From DATAFF01 sp963744915 (GTDB taxonomy: Bacteria > Pseudomonadota > Alphaproteobacteria > Rhizobiales > Aestuariivirgaceae), in the NCBI GenBank assembly GCA_963744915.1, contig CAVUUY010000009.1:1-64000 (forward strand): 64,000 bases of DNA, read 5' to 3'. The position numbers were made by a program, and so were the translations under genes. The notes under the pieces are model-generated. The model was not told the origin of the DNA and ran no database searches. It worked only from the letters and a program-made list of their open reading frames with translations. Below are positions 9,321 to 16,731 of the stretch, piece after piece (position 1 is the first letter of the stretch; each line of letters begins with the position of its first letter).

Positions 9321-10615
9321 TGCGGCCGGGTGGCCGGGCAGCGGCAGCGATCGATGTCCTTCAGGTCGTGCTGGAGCACCATCAGCCGGCATCGCGGGCG
9401 CTGAAGGATTGGGCCCGCGACCATCGTTTCGCCGGTTCGGGCGACCGCTCGGCCATCGGCAACCTGGTGTTCGACGCGCTGCGCCGGCGCAATTCGCTCA
9501 GCCATCGCATGGGAAGCGATACGCCACGCGCCCTGATCCTCGCCGCCGCCAGGGAAACCTGGCCGATGGGCGAGGCCGGCTTTGCGGCGGCGATGGAGGA
9601 AGAGCACGGTCCGGGCGCTCTTTCCGCGGACGAGGCCGGCCGGCTCGCCGCCAGGGCTGAAAGCCCGGAGCTGCCGGTCCATGTCGCCGGCGACATCCCG
9701 CAATGGCTGGTGGCGTCGTTCGAGCGGGCCTTCGGCGATCGCGCCCCGATCGAGGGGGCAGCGCTGGCCGAGCGCGCGCCGATCGATCTCAGGACCAATA
9801 CGCTCAAGGCGCCGCGGGACAAGTGCCTCAAGGCGTTGGCCAAGTTTGCCGCCGTTCCCGGTCCGCTGTCGCCGCTGGCGATCCGGCTTGCCGCGCCGCG
9901 CGGCGATGAGCGGGCACCCAATGTCGAGGCCGAAGCCGGCTTTCAGCGCGGCTGGTTCGAGATCCAGGATGCGGGATCGCAGGTTGCGGCCCTGCTGGTC
10001 GGAGCGCAGGCCGAGATGCAGGTCATGGATCTCTGCGCCGGTGGTGGCGGTAAGACATTGGCCATGGCGGCTGCCATGCACAATCGCGGGCAGATCCATG
10101 CCCATGACCGCGACCGCCAGCGCCTCAAGCCGATCTATGAGCGGCTGCAGCGTGCCGGCGTCCGCAATGCGCAGGTCGTTCCCGCCGACGAGCCGGAGCG
10201 GCTTGCCCGCCTGGCTGGCCATCTCGACCGCGTTCTCATCGATGCGCCTTGCTCCGGCTCGGGCTCCTGGCGGCGCAAGCCCGACGCCAAATGGCGGCTC
10301 AGCGACCGGCAGCTGGCACTGCGGTGTGCCGAACAGGCAGCGCTGCTCGACCAGGCAGCCGACCTCGTGAAACCCGGCGGCCGGCTTGCCTATGTCACCT
10401 GCTCGCTGCTGCCCGAGGAGAACCACGACCAGATCGCAGCCTTTCGTCAACGCCGGAGCGATTATGTCGGCCTCGACATGGGCGAGGTGTGGCGCGAAAC
10501 GATCGGCACCGAGCTGCCGGGCGACGCGGCCGGCGCCGGGACGGTGACGCTGACGCCGGCGCGCCACGCGACCGACGGATTTTTCATTGCGGTGCTCGCC
10601 CGCCAGCCGGCGTGA
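9320..10615 (+). CDS. RsmB/NOP-family rRNA cytosine-C5 methyltransferase
   Basis: A 431-residue SAM-dependent RNA m5C methyltransferase. A NusB-like N-terminal helical region (about 1-110, SAIGNLVFDALRRRNSL) precedes the catalytic domain: SAM motif DLCAGGGGKT at 237-246, the DAPCSGSGSWRRKPD motif with Cys311, and TCSLLPEEN with the nucleophile Cys361. This matches RsmB, which methylates C967 of 16S rRNA, although alphaproteobacteria often have two RsmB-like paralogues, so the target is inferred. Its start shares bases with the guaB stop, so it is translated from the same message. Confidence 0.85.
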   Translation: MRPGGRAAAAIDVLQVVLEHHQPASRALKDWARDHRFAGSGDRSAIGNLVFDALRRRNSLSHRMGSDTPRALILAAARETWPMGEAGFAAAMEEEHGPGALSADEAGRLAARAESPELPVHVAGDIPQWLVASFERAFGDRAPIEGAALAERAPIDLRTNTLKAPRDKCLKALAKFAAVPGPLSPLAIRLAAPRGDERAPNVEAEAGFQRGWFEIQDAGSQVAALLVGAQAEMQVMDLCAGGGGKTLAMAAAMHNRGQIHAHDRDRQRLKPIYERLQRAGVRNAQVVPADEPERLARLAGHLDRVLIDAPCSGSGSWRRKPDAKWRLSDRQLALRCAEQAALLDQAADLVKPGGRLAYVTCSLLPEENHDQIAAFRQRRSDYVGLDMGEVWRETIGTELPGDAAGAGTVTLTPARHATDGFFIAVLARQPA

Positions 10616-10625
10616 GGCTACGGGA

Positions 10626-11051
10626 TCATGGCAGCCGTCGAAAGGCCGCGAGCTCGGCGGCGCAGGCGGCAAGCTTGCCTTCGAGCTCGGCGAGGCTGGC
10701 GCCCGAGGTCTTGAACGCCTCCCAGGCGCGGGCAGCCGCCAGATGGACGCTCTTCTTGGCCGGCGCCGGTTCGATGCCGCGGTCATGGCGGAGCTGCCCG
10801 GTTCCAGCCTCGATATAGGCTTGCATGGCGCTGGTGAGGCCGGCAATCCGCTGCGGCGGATCGTGGCTGTCGACGGCGCGGTCGCGCACTGCCAATGCCA
10901 GGCCGCCGCATTGCGCAAGCTCGCGCCACCAGGGAGCGCCGCTCGGCGATGTGAGGTCGCCGGCCGGCGCCGGGGCGGGCAGGGCCGCGAGCGCAAACAC
11001 CATGGCGAGCGGAAAGACGAGAGCGGCGAGGGGGATGCGCGAATGAGACAT
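10626..11051 (-). CDS. Small exported protein of unknown function
   Basis: A 141-residue product starting MSHSRIPLAALVFPLAMV, a Sec signal peptide ending near APAPAG, followed by an Ala-rich mature region with two helical stretches and three cysteines (AQCGG, LAACAAEL). It is probably periplasmic. I do not recognise the family. It is on the opposite strand to its neighbours, convergent with the rRNA methyltransferase and divergent from guaA. ATG 11051 is preferred because the longer open frame has no signal-like sequence before it. Confidence 0.6.
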   Translation of the reverse strand: MSHSRIPLAALVFPLAMVFALAALPAPAPAGDLTSPSGAPWWRELAQCGGLALAVRDRAVDSHDPPQRIAGLTSAMQAYIEAGTGQLRHDRGIEPAPAKKSVHLAAARAWEAFKTSGASLAELEGKLAACAAELAAFRRLP

Positions 11052-11165
11052 GGCGCGGTTTTGATAAAGACTCGGTAGTGCTGTCAAGCCGCTGTGGCAG
11101 GAATTCGTCGAGCGGTTGCGGATGTCCGGCTTGCGCCATGGACGGCGAATCGGTAATGGCTGCTC

Positions 11166-12719
11166 ATGACGATCGCCGAGCGCATCCTGATCATCGATTT
11201 CGGGTCGCAGGTCACCCAGCTGATCGCCCGGCGCGTGCGGGAAGCCGGCGTTTATTCGGAAATCGTGCCCTATCACCAGGCCGAGCGGGCGCTCGATCGC
11301 GAGGGCGTGAAGGGGATCATCCTCTCCGGGGGGCCGGCCAGCGTGCTGGAGGGGGAAAGTCCGCGGGCGCCCGAGCGGGCGTTCCGGCTGGGGCTGCCGG
11401 TGCTCGGCATCTGCTATGGCCAGCAGGTGATGTGCGCCCAGCTCGGCGGGGCGGTCGAGTCATCGGCCCATCGCGAGTTCGGCCGGGCCTTTCTCGAGGT
11501 CGCCGATCATTGCCCGCTGTTCGAGGGGGTGTGGGAGAAAGGCGAGCGCCACCAGGTGTGGATGAGCCATGGCGACCGGGTCAGGGCGCTGCCGAGCGGT
11601 TTCCGGGTGGTGGGGGTGTCGGACGGCGCGCCGTTTGCAGCGATCGCCGATGAAAAGCGCGAGTTCTACGCGGTGCAGTTCCATCCCGAGGTCGTCCACA
11701 CGCCGGATGGCGGCAGGCTCTATCGCAATTTCGTCATCGACATTTGCGGCTGCCGCGGCAATTGGTCGATGTCGCATTTCCGCGCCGAGGCGGTGAGCCG
11801 CATCAGGAAGCTGGTGGGCTTCGAGAAGGTCATTTGCGGCCTGTCCGGCGGGGTCGACTCGGCGGTCACCGCGGTGCTCATCCACGAGGCGATCGGGGCG
11901 CAGCTCACCTGCATCTTCGTCGATCACGGCCTGATGCGCGCCGGCGAGGCGGCGGAAGTGGTCAGGCTGTTCCGCAACTCGTTCAACATCCCGCTGGTCC
12001 ATGTCGATGCGTCGGGGATGTTTCTCGAGGCGCTGGCCGGCGTGAGCGATCCCGAGCAGAAGCGCAAGACCATCGGCCGGCTGTTCATCGAGGTCTTCGA
12101 TGCCGAGGCGAGAAAGGTCGGCGGCGCGGGCTTCCTGGCGCAGGGAACCCTCTATCCCGACGTGATCGAGAGCGTATCGGTGAGCGGCGGCCCGTCGGTC
12201 ACGATCAAGTCGCACCACAATGTCGGCGGTCTGCCGGAGCGCATGAACCTCAAGCTCATCGAGCCGTTGCGCGAGCTGTTCAAGGACGAGGTGCGGGTGC
12301 TTGGCCATGAGCTCGGCATGCCGGATCACTTCATCCGCCGCCACCCGTTTCCGGGCCCCGGCCTCGCCATCCGCATTCCCGGCGCGGTGACCCCGGACAA
12401 GCTCGAGGTGCTGCGCAAGGCCGATGCCATCTTTCTCGACGAGATCAGGAAGGCCGGCCTTTATGATGCCATCTGGCAGGCCTTCGCCGTGCTCCTGCCG
12501 GTCCAGACCGTCGGCGTGATGGGCGACAGTCGCACCTATGACAATGTCTGCGCGCTCCGGGCGGTGACCTCGACCGACGGCATGACGGCCGATTGGTTCC
12601 CGTTCGATCATGAATTCCTGGCCAGAACCGCAACGCGCATCATCAACGAGGTCAGCGGCATCAACCGGGTCGTGCTCGACGTGACCTCGAAACCGCCCGG
12701 CACCATCGAGTGGGAATGA
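11166..12719 (+). CDS. guaA: GMP synthase (glutamine-hydrolysing)
   Basis: Converts XMP to GMP using ATP and glutamine. The 517-residue protein has the class I glutamine amidotransferase domain at the N-terminus with nucleophile Cys83 in LGICYGQQ and the His173/Glu175 pair in QFHPEV, then the ATP-pyrophosphatase domain with P-loop LSGGVDSAV (226-234) and the C-terminal dimerisation domain ending PPGTIEWE, the canonical C-terminus of the family. It completes with guaB the branch from IMP to GMP; gmk at 51.8 kb acts next. Confidence 0.97.
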   Translation: MTIAERILIIDFGSQVTQLIARRVREAGVYSEIVPYHQAERALDREGVKGIILSGGPASVLEGESPRAPERAFRLGLPVLGICYGQQVMCAQLGGAVESSAHREFGRAFLEVADHCPLFEGVWEKGERHQVWMSHGDRVRALPSGFRVVGVSDGAPFAAIADEKREFYAVQFHPEVVHTPDGGRLYRNFVIDICGCRGNWSMSHFRAEAVSRIRKLVGFEKVICGLSGGVDSAVTAVLIHEAIGAQLTCIFVDHGLMRAGEAAEVVRLFRNSFNIPLVHVDASGMFLEALAGVSDPEQKRKTIGRLFIEVFDAEARKVGGAGFLAQGTLYPDVIESVSVSGGPSVTIKSHHNVGGLPERMNLKLIEPLRELFKDEVRVLGHELGMPDHFIRRHPFPGPGLAIRIPGAVTPDKLEVLRKADAIFLDEIRKAGLYDAIWQAFAVLLPVQTVGVMGDSRTYDNVCALRAVTSTDGMTADWFPFDHEFLARTATRIINEVSGINRVVLDVTSKPPGTIEWE

Positions 12720-12814
12720 GGCGTTTTTCTTCCTGCTGTCATCACCGTTATAAATTTCCGGACCGGCGAATCAGCACCTAGATTTCACGCCATATCGTGT
12801 TTCAGGGGGAAAAC

Positions 12815-14644
12815 TTGACCACCTCGTCCATGTCCTTCGCATTGACAAATCGCTTTCGTTCCATTCCGCCTGTAGCCAACGAGGAACCGATGCCTCGGGT
12901 CGCGCCCGTGATGGTGCCGATGAGGGCTCCTCCGGCCCTGCCGCCGGCGGGTGACACTGTTCCCCTCGACCTCTGGCGCGGCAAGGCGCTGGTCACCGGG
13001 GGGAAGATCGATGTTTGTGAAGTCGAATCTGCTGACGCGGAATGGGTTCTCAAGCTTGATCTGCCCGACACAGGGGTCGGGGAATATGTTGATTTCTATC
13101 AGGCGGTCGGATGCCTCATCTGGTCTCACTGCCCCAATGCCGTTCTCCATTCGGAAAACGGTTGCATGGTGATCGACACGGGTGGCGTGAAGTCGTCGCA
13201 CGATGGAGTTGGCAAGGCGGTGCGCGAGGTGAAAACCCTGGTCGGCTTCATGCAGCTGATCGGGGGGGACCTGTCGCATGTCTGTGCCTGGCTGAACGAG
13301 CCGCTACTGGTCGGCGATCTGAATGAAGTGCTCGGGCCGGCCGGGTTCCGCGCGGTGCCCCCCACCCCAGGCGATGTGGGTTTGCCGCCTGACGTGGTGC
13401 TCGGGCTTGCAGCATGTTTTGCCAATCGGCCCGATCTTCTGCTGGCCATGCTCGACGTCGCCTTGCCGCGCTGCCATGAGCCTCCGAAAGAGCTCGAGGA
13501 TCGATGGAGCGCCCTTGCAAAGGAGGCGCCGCCCGTTCCGATTCTCGCCCGCATGGCGGAACCCAACCTGCACCCGCCAAAGTCGCCGCGTGGAGCACTG
13601 GCGTCGACGTCGTCGCTTTCCGACGATGCTCGTTCAAGGCTCAGCCCGGAACCGGCAAAACAGGATTGCCTGTCGGAGGATGGTGAGGCGGCTTGCTCAA
13701 CCCTGACGCCGCCCGTTCCGATTCTCGCCCGCATGGCGGAACCCGACCTGCACCCGCCAACGCCGCCGCGTGGAGCACTGGTGGCGACGTCGTCGCATTC
13801 CGACGATGCTCGTTCAAGGCTCAGCCCGGAACCGGCAAGACAGGATTGCCTGTCGGAGGATGGTGAGGCGGCTTGCTCAACCCTGACGCCGCCCGAAAGA
13901 AGTCCTGATGTCATAGGCAGGAAGGCACTGCTGATTGACAGAGTTTTTCACCCCGAAAAATATGGGCCTAAGGCGAAGGCCACCGTTCTGCCGGAGAAAG
14001 ATGCGAGCAGCAGTCTGGTGGGGTCCAGGGGGTGGAACGTGGCACTCTCCGGCTTTTCGCCAGCGCCAGCGAATGGCGTCGATCCCGAGAGCAGCGTCGA
14101 TCCCGAGAGCAGCGTCGATCAGGGTGAAAGGAGGTACGAGGCGAACAGGACGGCGCTGATGCTTGCCTGCGACAAGGGCGACCGGAAGGCGGTACTGGGT
14201 TTGATTGCCGATGGCGCCAAAATCGAGGCCAGAGATTGGTACAGTCAGACGCCGTTGATCCTTGCCACCCGGGCCGGGCATGCGGAAATCGTGGAGGGTC
14301 TCCTGAGCGTTGGCGCCGAGATAGAGAGCCGCGATGCAGCCGGCAACACCCCGCTGTTGCTCGCGAGTGCAGCGGGGCAAACCGGCATTGTCAAGCGGCT
14401 GCTGTCCGGCGACGCCGATATCGAGGCCAGAAACATGGTCGAGATGACCCCGCTGATGCGGGCAGCTCGGAATGGTCATTCCAACGTTGTGGCGATCCTG
14501 CTCAAGAAGGGTGCAGACCGCAGTGCCGTGGATGAGCGAGACCAGACCGCGCAACAGCACGCCATCTTGGCCGGATATCCGAAAATCGCCAAAAAGCTCG
14601 CGCCCACGCGCAAGCGCAATTTCCTCAAGCGCAAGCGTGTGTAG
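12815..14644 (+). CDS. Ankyrin-repeat protein with internal 60-residue tandem duplication
   Basis: I prefer the TTG start at 12815, with GGGGGA 4-9 nt upstream; GTG 12797 and ATG 12830 are in-frame alternatives. The product of about 609 residues has an unrecognised globular N-terminal part (about 40-210), a Pro/Ser-rich middle containing two near-identical 60-residue units, a short VDPESS doublet, and at the C-terminus four to five ankyrin repeats (from about nucleotide 14147: TALMLACDKGDRKAVLGLI, TPLILATRAGHAEIVEGLL, TPLLLASAAGQTGIVKRLL, TPLMRAARNGHSNVVAILL) ending in a basic KRNFLKRKRV tail. There is no signal peptide or membrane segment. Ankyrin proteins bind other proteins; in host-associated alphaproteobacteria some are secreted effectors, but nothing here proves secretion. 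It interrupts an otherwise housekeeping region. Confidence 0.75.
   Translation: MTTSSMSFALTNRFRSIPPVANEEPMPRVAPVMVPMRAPPALPPAGDTVPLDLWRGKALVTGGKIDVCEVESADAEWVLKLDLPDTGVGEYVDFYQAVGCLIWSHCPNAVLHSENGCMVIDTGGVKSSHDGVGKAVREVKTLVGFMQLIGGDLSHVCAWLNEPLLVGDLNEVLGPAGFRAVPPTPGDVGLPPDVVLGLAACFANRPDLLLAMLDVALPRCHEPPKELEDRWSALAKEAPPVPILARMAEPNLHPPKSPRGALASTSSLSDDARSRLSPEPAKQDCLSEDGEAACSTLTPPVPILARMAEPDLHPPTPPRGALVATSSHSDDARSRLSPEPARQDCLSEDGEAACSTLTPPERSPDVIGRKALLIDRVFHPEKYGPKAKATVLPEKDASSSLVGSRGWNVALSGFSPAPANGVDPESSVDPESSVDQGERRYEANRTALMLACDKGDRKAVLGLIADGAKIEARDWYSQTPLILATRAGHAEIVEGLLSVGAEIESRDAAGNTPLLLASAAGQTGIVKRLLSGDADIEARNMVEMTPLMRAARNGHSNVVAILLKKGADRSAVDERDQTAQQHAILAGYPKIAKKLAPTRKRNFLKRKRV
13527..13886 (+). 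repeat. 180-bp direct tandem duplication inside the ankyrin gene
   Basis: Copy 1 is 13527-13706 and copy 2 is 13707-13886, followed by a 9-nt third start (CGCCGCCCG). The period of exactly 180 bp keeps the frame and encodes two 60-residue units beginning PPVPILARMAEP. The copies differ at seven nucleotides, and each difference changes an amino acid (N/D, K/T, S/P, A/V, S/A, L/H, K/R); there are no silent differences. Confidence 0.95.
14092..14127 (+). repeat. 18-bp in-frame tandem repeat
   Basis: Two adjacent copies of an 18-bp unit encode VDPESS twice, followed by VDQG, just before the ankyrin repeats. It is a second, smaller sign of slippage or unequal recombination in this gene. Confidence 0.8.
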
Positions 14645-14774
14645 GGGTCGTTCCGACGCCCGGGATCGACGATCCAGGGGACGTCGCCGCAGGCATCTTC
14701 CGTTGCGGAAACAAGGGGATCGGCGGGCCGTCGGCTTGTGCTAAGGTCTGCCGCATCCGTTGCGGAGGGCAGGC

Positions 14775-15332
14775 ATGAGTTTCTTGATCGCCGGCATCGT
14801 GGTGTTTTTCGGGATCCATCTCCTTGCGATGTTCGGGCTGCGTCCGGCGGTCGAGCGGGTCATCGGCGAGGGCCCCTATCGTGGCGTGTTCAGCCTCGTG
14901 GCGCTGGCGGGCTTCGTGATGATGATCTGGGGTTTTCGCACGGCGCGGGTCGAGCCGCAGCCGATGGTCTACGACCCGCCGAGCTGGGGGCGGCACGTCG
15001 CCATGCTGCTGGTGCTGCTGGCGGTCATTTCGCTGATGGCGTCCTTTCATCGCGGCCGGCTCAAGCTGTGGCTCCGGCAGCCGATGTCGATCGGAATTGC
15101 CCTTTGGGCAGCTGGCCATCTCTTCGCCAATGGCGGCCTGCCGGAAGTGTTGTTATTCGGCAGCTTTCTGGTGTTTAGCCTGGTTGACATCATCCGCAGC
15201 ACCGCTGTCGGCAAGGTTCCGTCCTACGTTCCCAAGCCCATCCATGACGTCATTGCAGTGGTTGGGGGCGTCGTCGTCTATGGTGTTCTGCTATATCTGC
15301 ATCCCTATGTTATCGGTGTGCCGGTTGTCTGA
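14775..15332 (+). CDS. NnrU family membrane protein (first of tandem pair)
   Basis: A 185-residue integral membrane protein with about five to six hydrophobic segments, starting MSFLIAGIVVFFGIHLLAMFG. Family marks include the HLLAMFGLRP opening, the FHRGRLKLWLRQPM linker and the GHLFANGG motif. NnrU proteins are inner-membrane proteins linked genetically to nitric-oxide reductase function in some denitrifiers, but most members, including those outside nor clusters as here, have unknown function. ATG 14775 follows GGAGGGCAGG. The stop overlaps the start of a second, diverged NnrU gene, so the pair is co-translated. Confidence 0.8.
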   Translation: MSFLIAGIVVFFGIHLLAMFGLRPAVERVIGEGPYRGVFSLVALAGFVMMIWGFRTARVEPQPMVYDPPSWGRHVAMLLVLLAVISLMASFHRGRLKLWLRQPMSIGIALWAAGHLFANGGLPEVLLFGSFLVFSLVDIIRSTAVGKVPSYVPKPIHDVIAVVGGVVVYGVLLYLHPYVIGVPVV

Positions 15333-15892
15333 TGTTTTTTCTTGTCGTTGCCGTGTTTGTATTCGTTTCCATTCAACTGTTGCCGTTTTTGCCCGCGTGC
15401 AGCGACCGGCTGGTTCAGCGCCTCGATTCGCGCTGGGGTGTGGCTTATGGGGCAGCCTCAGCCCTGAGCGTGGTCCTGATGATTGCCGCCTGGCGTGCAT
15501 CGCCGGCAATCCCGCTTTATGATCCGCCACTTTGGAGTCGCATGGCAGGGTTCATCTTGGTGTTGCTCGCCTTCATCGCCATGGGCATTTTCCTGTTCCG
15601 CGGCCGGCTGCGCCAGCTCATCCGCTGGCCCTGGCCGCTTGCCATCACGCTGCTCGCGCTTGGCCATCTCGTCACGGTTGGCGATCTGGCCGGCGCGGTG
15701 CTTTTCGGCGGGCTCCTCCTCTATGGCACGGCCATGCTCGGGCTGTCCTGGGCGCATGGTGTGCGGCCATCGCCGGAATGCCGGGCCGGCCATGATCTTT
15801 TGTCGGTGCTGGCCGGCGTTGCGCTCTATGGCGTCGGCACCCAGCTGCACGGCATTGTGGCCGGCGTGCCGGTCTTGACCCTCTCCGGTTAA
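15332..15892 (+). CDS. NnrU family membrane protein (second of tandem pair)
   Basis: A 186-residue membrane protein paralogous to the preceding gene: similar FRGRLRQLIRWPWPLAITLLALGHL block, YDPPLWSR motif and segment number, but otherwise diverged. The ATG at 15332 shares its A with the preceding TGA (TGATG). Its end is 11 nt before panB, so the two NnrU genes, panB and probably the multicopper-oxidase-like gene form one transcript. Two side-by-side NnrU genes suggest a heteromeric membrane complex, which is inference. Confidence 0.78.
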   Translation: MFFLVVAVFVFVSIQLLPFLPACSDRLVQRLDSRWGVAYGAASALSVVLMIAAWRASPAIPLYDPPLWSRMAGFILVLLAFIAMGIFLFRGRLRQLIRWPWPLAITLLALGHLVTVGDLAGAVLFGGLLLYGTAMLGLSWAHGVRPSPECRAGHDLLSVLAGVALYGVGTQLHGIVAGVPVLTLSG

Positions 15893-15903
15893 GGAGAATT
15901 CCG

Positions 15904-16722
15904 ATGTCGGTTCAGAGAGCGTCGCCGCGGACCACGGCCCCCGAGATCAGCGCCCGCAAGGGGGGCGAGCCGATTGTTTCGCTCACTGCTTATCATGCCC
16001 ATACGGCAGCTATTGCCGACCCCCATGTCGACTTCCTGCTGGTCGGCGATTCGCTCGGCATGGTGATGCATGGTTTCGAGACCACCCTGCCGGTGCCGCT
16101 CGAGCTGATGATCATGCATGGGCGGGCGGTCATGCGCGGGTCGAAGCGGGCGCTGGTGGTCGTCGACATGCCGTTCGGCTCCTATGAGGAGAGCCCGTCG
16201 CAGGCCTTCCACAATGCCGCCAAGGTGATCAAGGAGACCCAATGCGGCGCCATCAAGCTGGAAGGCGGCGCCCGCATGGCCGAGACCGTGCACTATCTGA
16301 GCCAGCGCGGCATTCCGGTGATGGCCCATATCGGCCTGACGCCGCAATCGATCAACGTGCTCGGCGGCTTCAAGACGCAGGGACGCACCCGCGACCGCTG
16401 GGCGGCGATCGAGAACGACGCCAAGGCCGTGGCCGAGGCCGGCGCCTTTGCCGTCGTGCTCGAGGCGATGGCAGAGCCGCTGGCGCGGCGCATCACCGAA
16501 AGTGTCCCCATTCCGACCATCGGCATCGGTGCCTCGGCCTATTGCGACGGGCAGATCCTGGTCATGGAGGACATGCTCGGCCTGTCGCCCCGGGTGCCGA
16601 AATTTGTCAAGGAATTCGGCAAGGTGGGCAAGGCGATCGAGCGTGCCATCCGCGACTATGCCCAGGAGGTGCGGTCGCGCAACTTCCCTGCTTCGGAGCA
16701 CACCTACGATGTCAAGGACTGA
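15904..16722 (+). CDS. panB: 3-methyl-2-oxobutanoate hydroxymethyltransferase
   Basis: Transfers a hydroxymethyl group from 5,10-methylene-THF to 2-oxoisovalerate to make ketopantoate, the first step of pantothenate and CoA synthesis. The 272-residue TIM-barrel protein shows the family motifs VSLTAYHAHTA, DFLLVGDSLGMVMHG (Mg ligand Asp), VVVDMPFGSY, AIKLEGG, PVMAHIGLTPQ and the catalytic Glu in VLEAM followed by IPTIGIGAS. An AAGGAGAATTCCG ribosome site precedes ATG 15904. panC is not adjacent. Confidence 0.95.
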   Translation: MSVQRASPRTTAPEISARKGGEPIVSLTAYHAHTAAIADPHVDFLLVGDSLGMVMHGFETTLPVPLELMIMHGRAVMRGSKRALVVVDMPFGSYEESPSQAFHNAAKVIKETQCGAIKLEGGARMAETVHYLSQRGIPVMAHIGLTPQSINVLGGFKTQGRTRDRWAAIENDAKAVAEAGAFAVVLEAMAEPLARRITESVPIPTIGIGASAYCDGQILVMEDMLGLSPRVPKFVKEFGKVGKAIERAIRDYAQEVRSRNFPASEHTYDVKD

Positions 16723-16731
16723 CCGGCCTCC

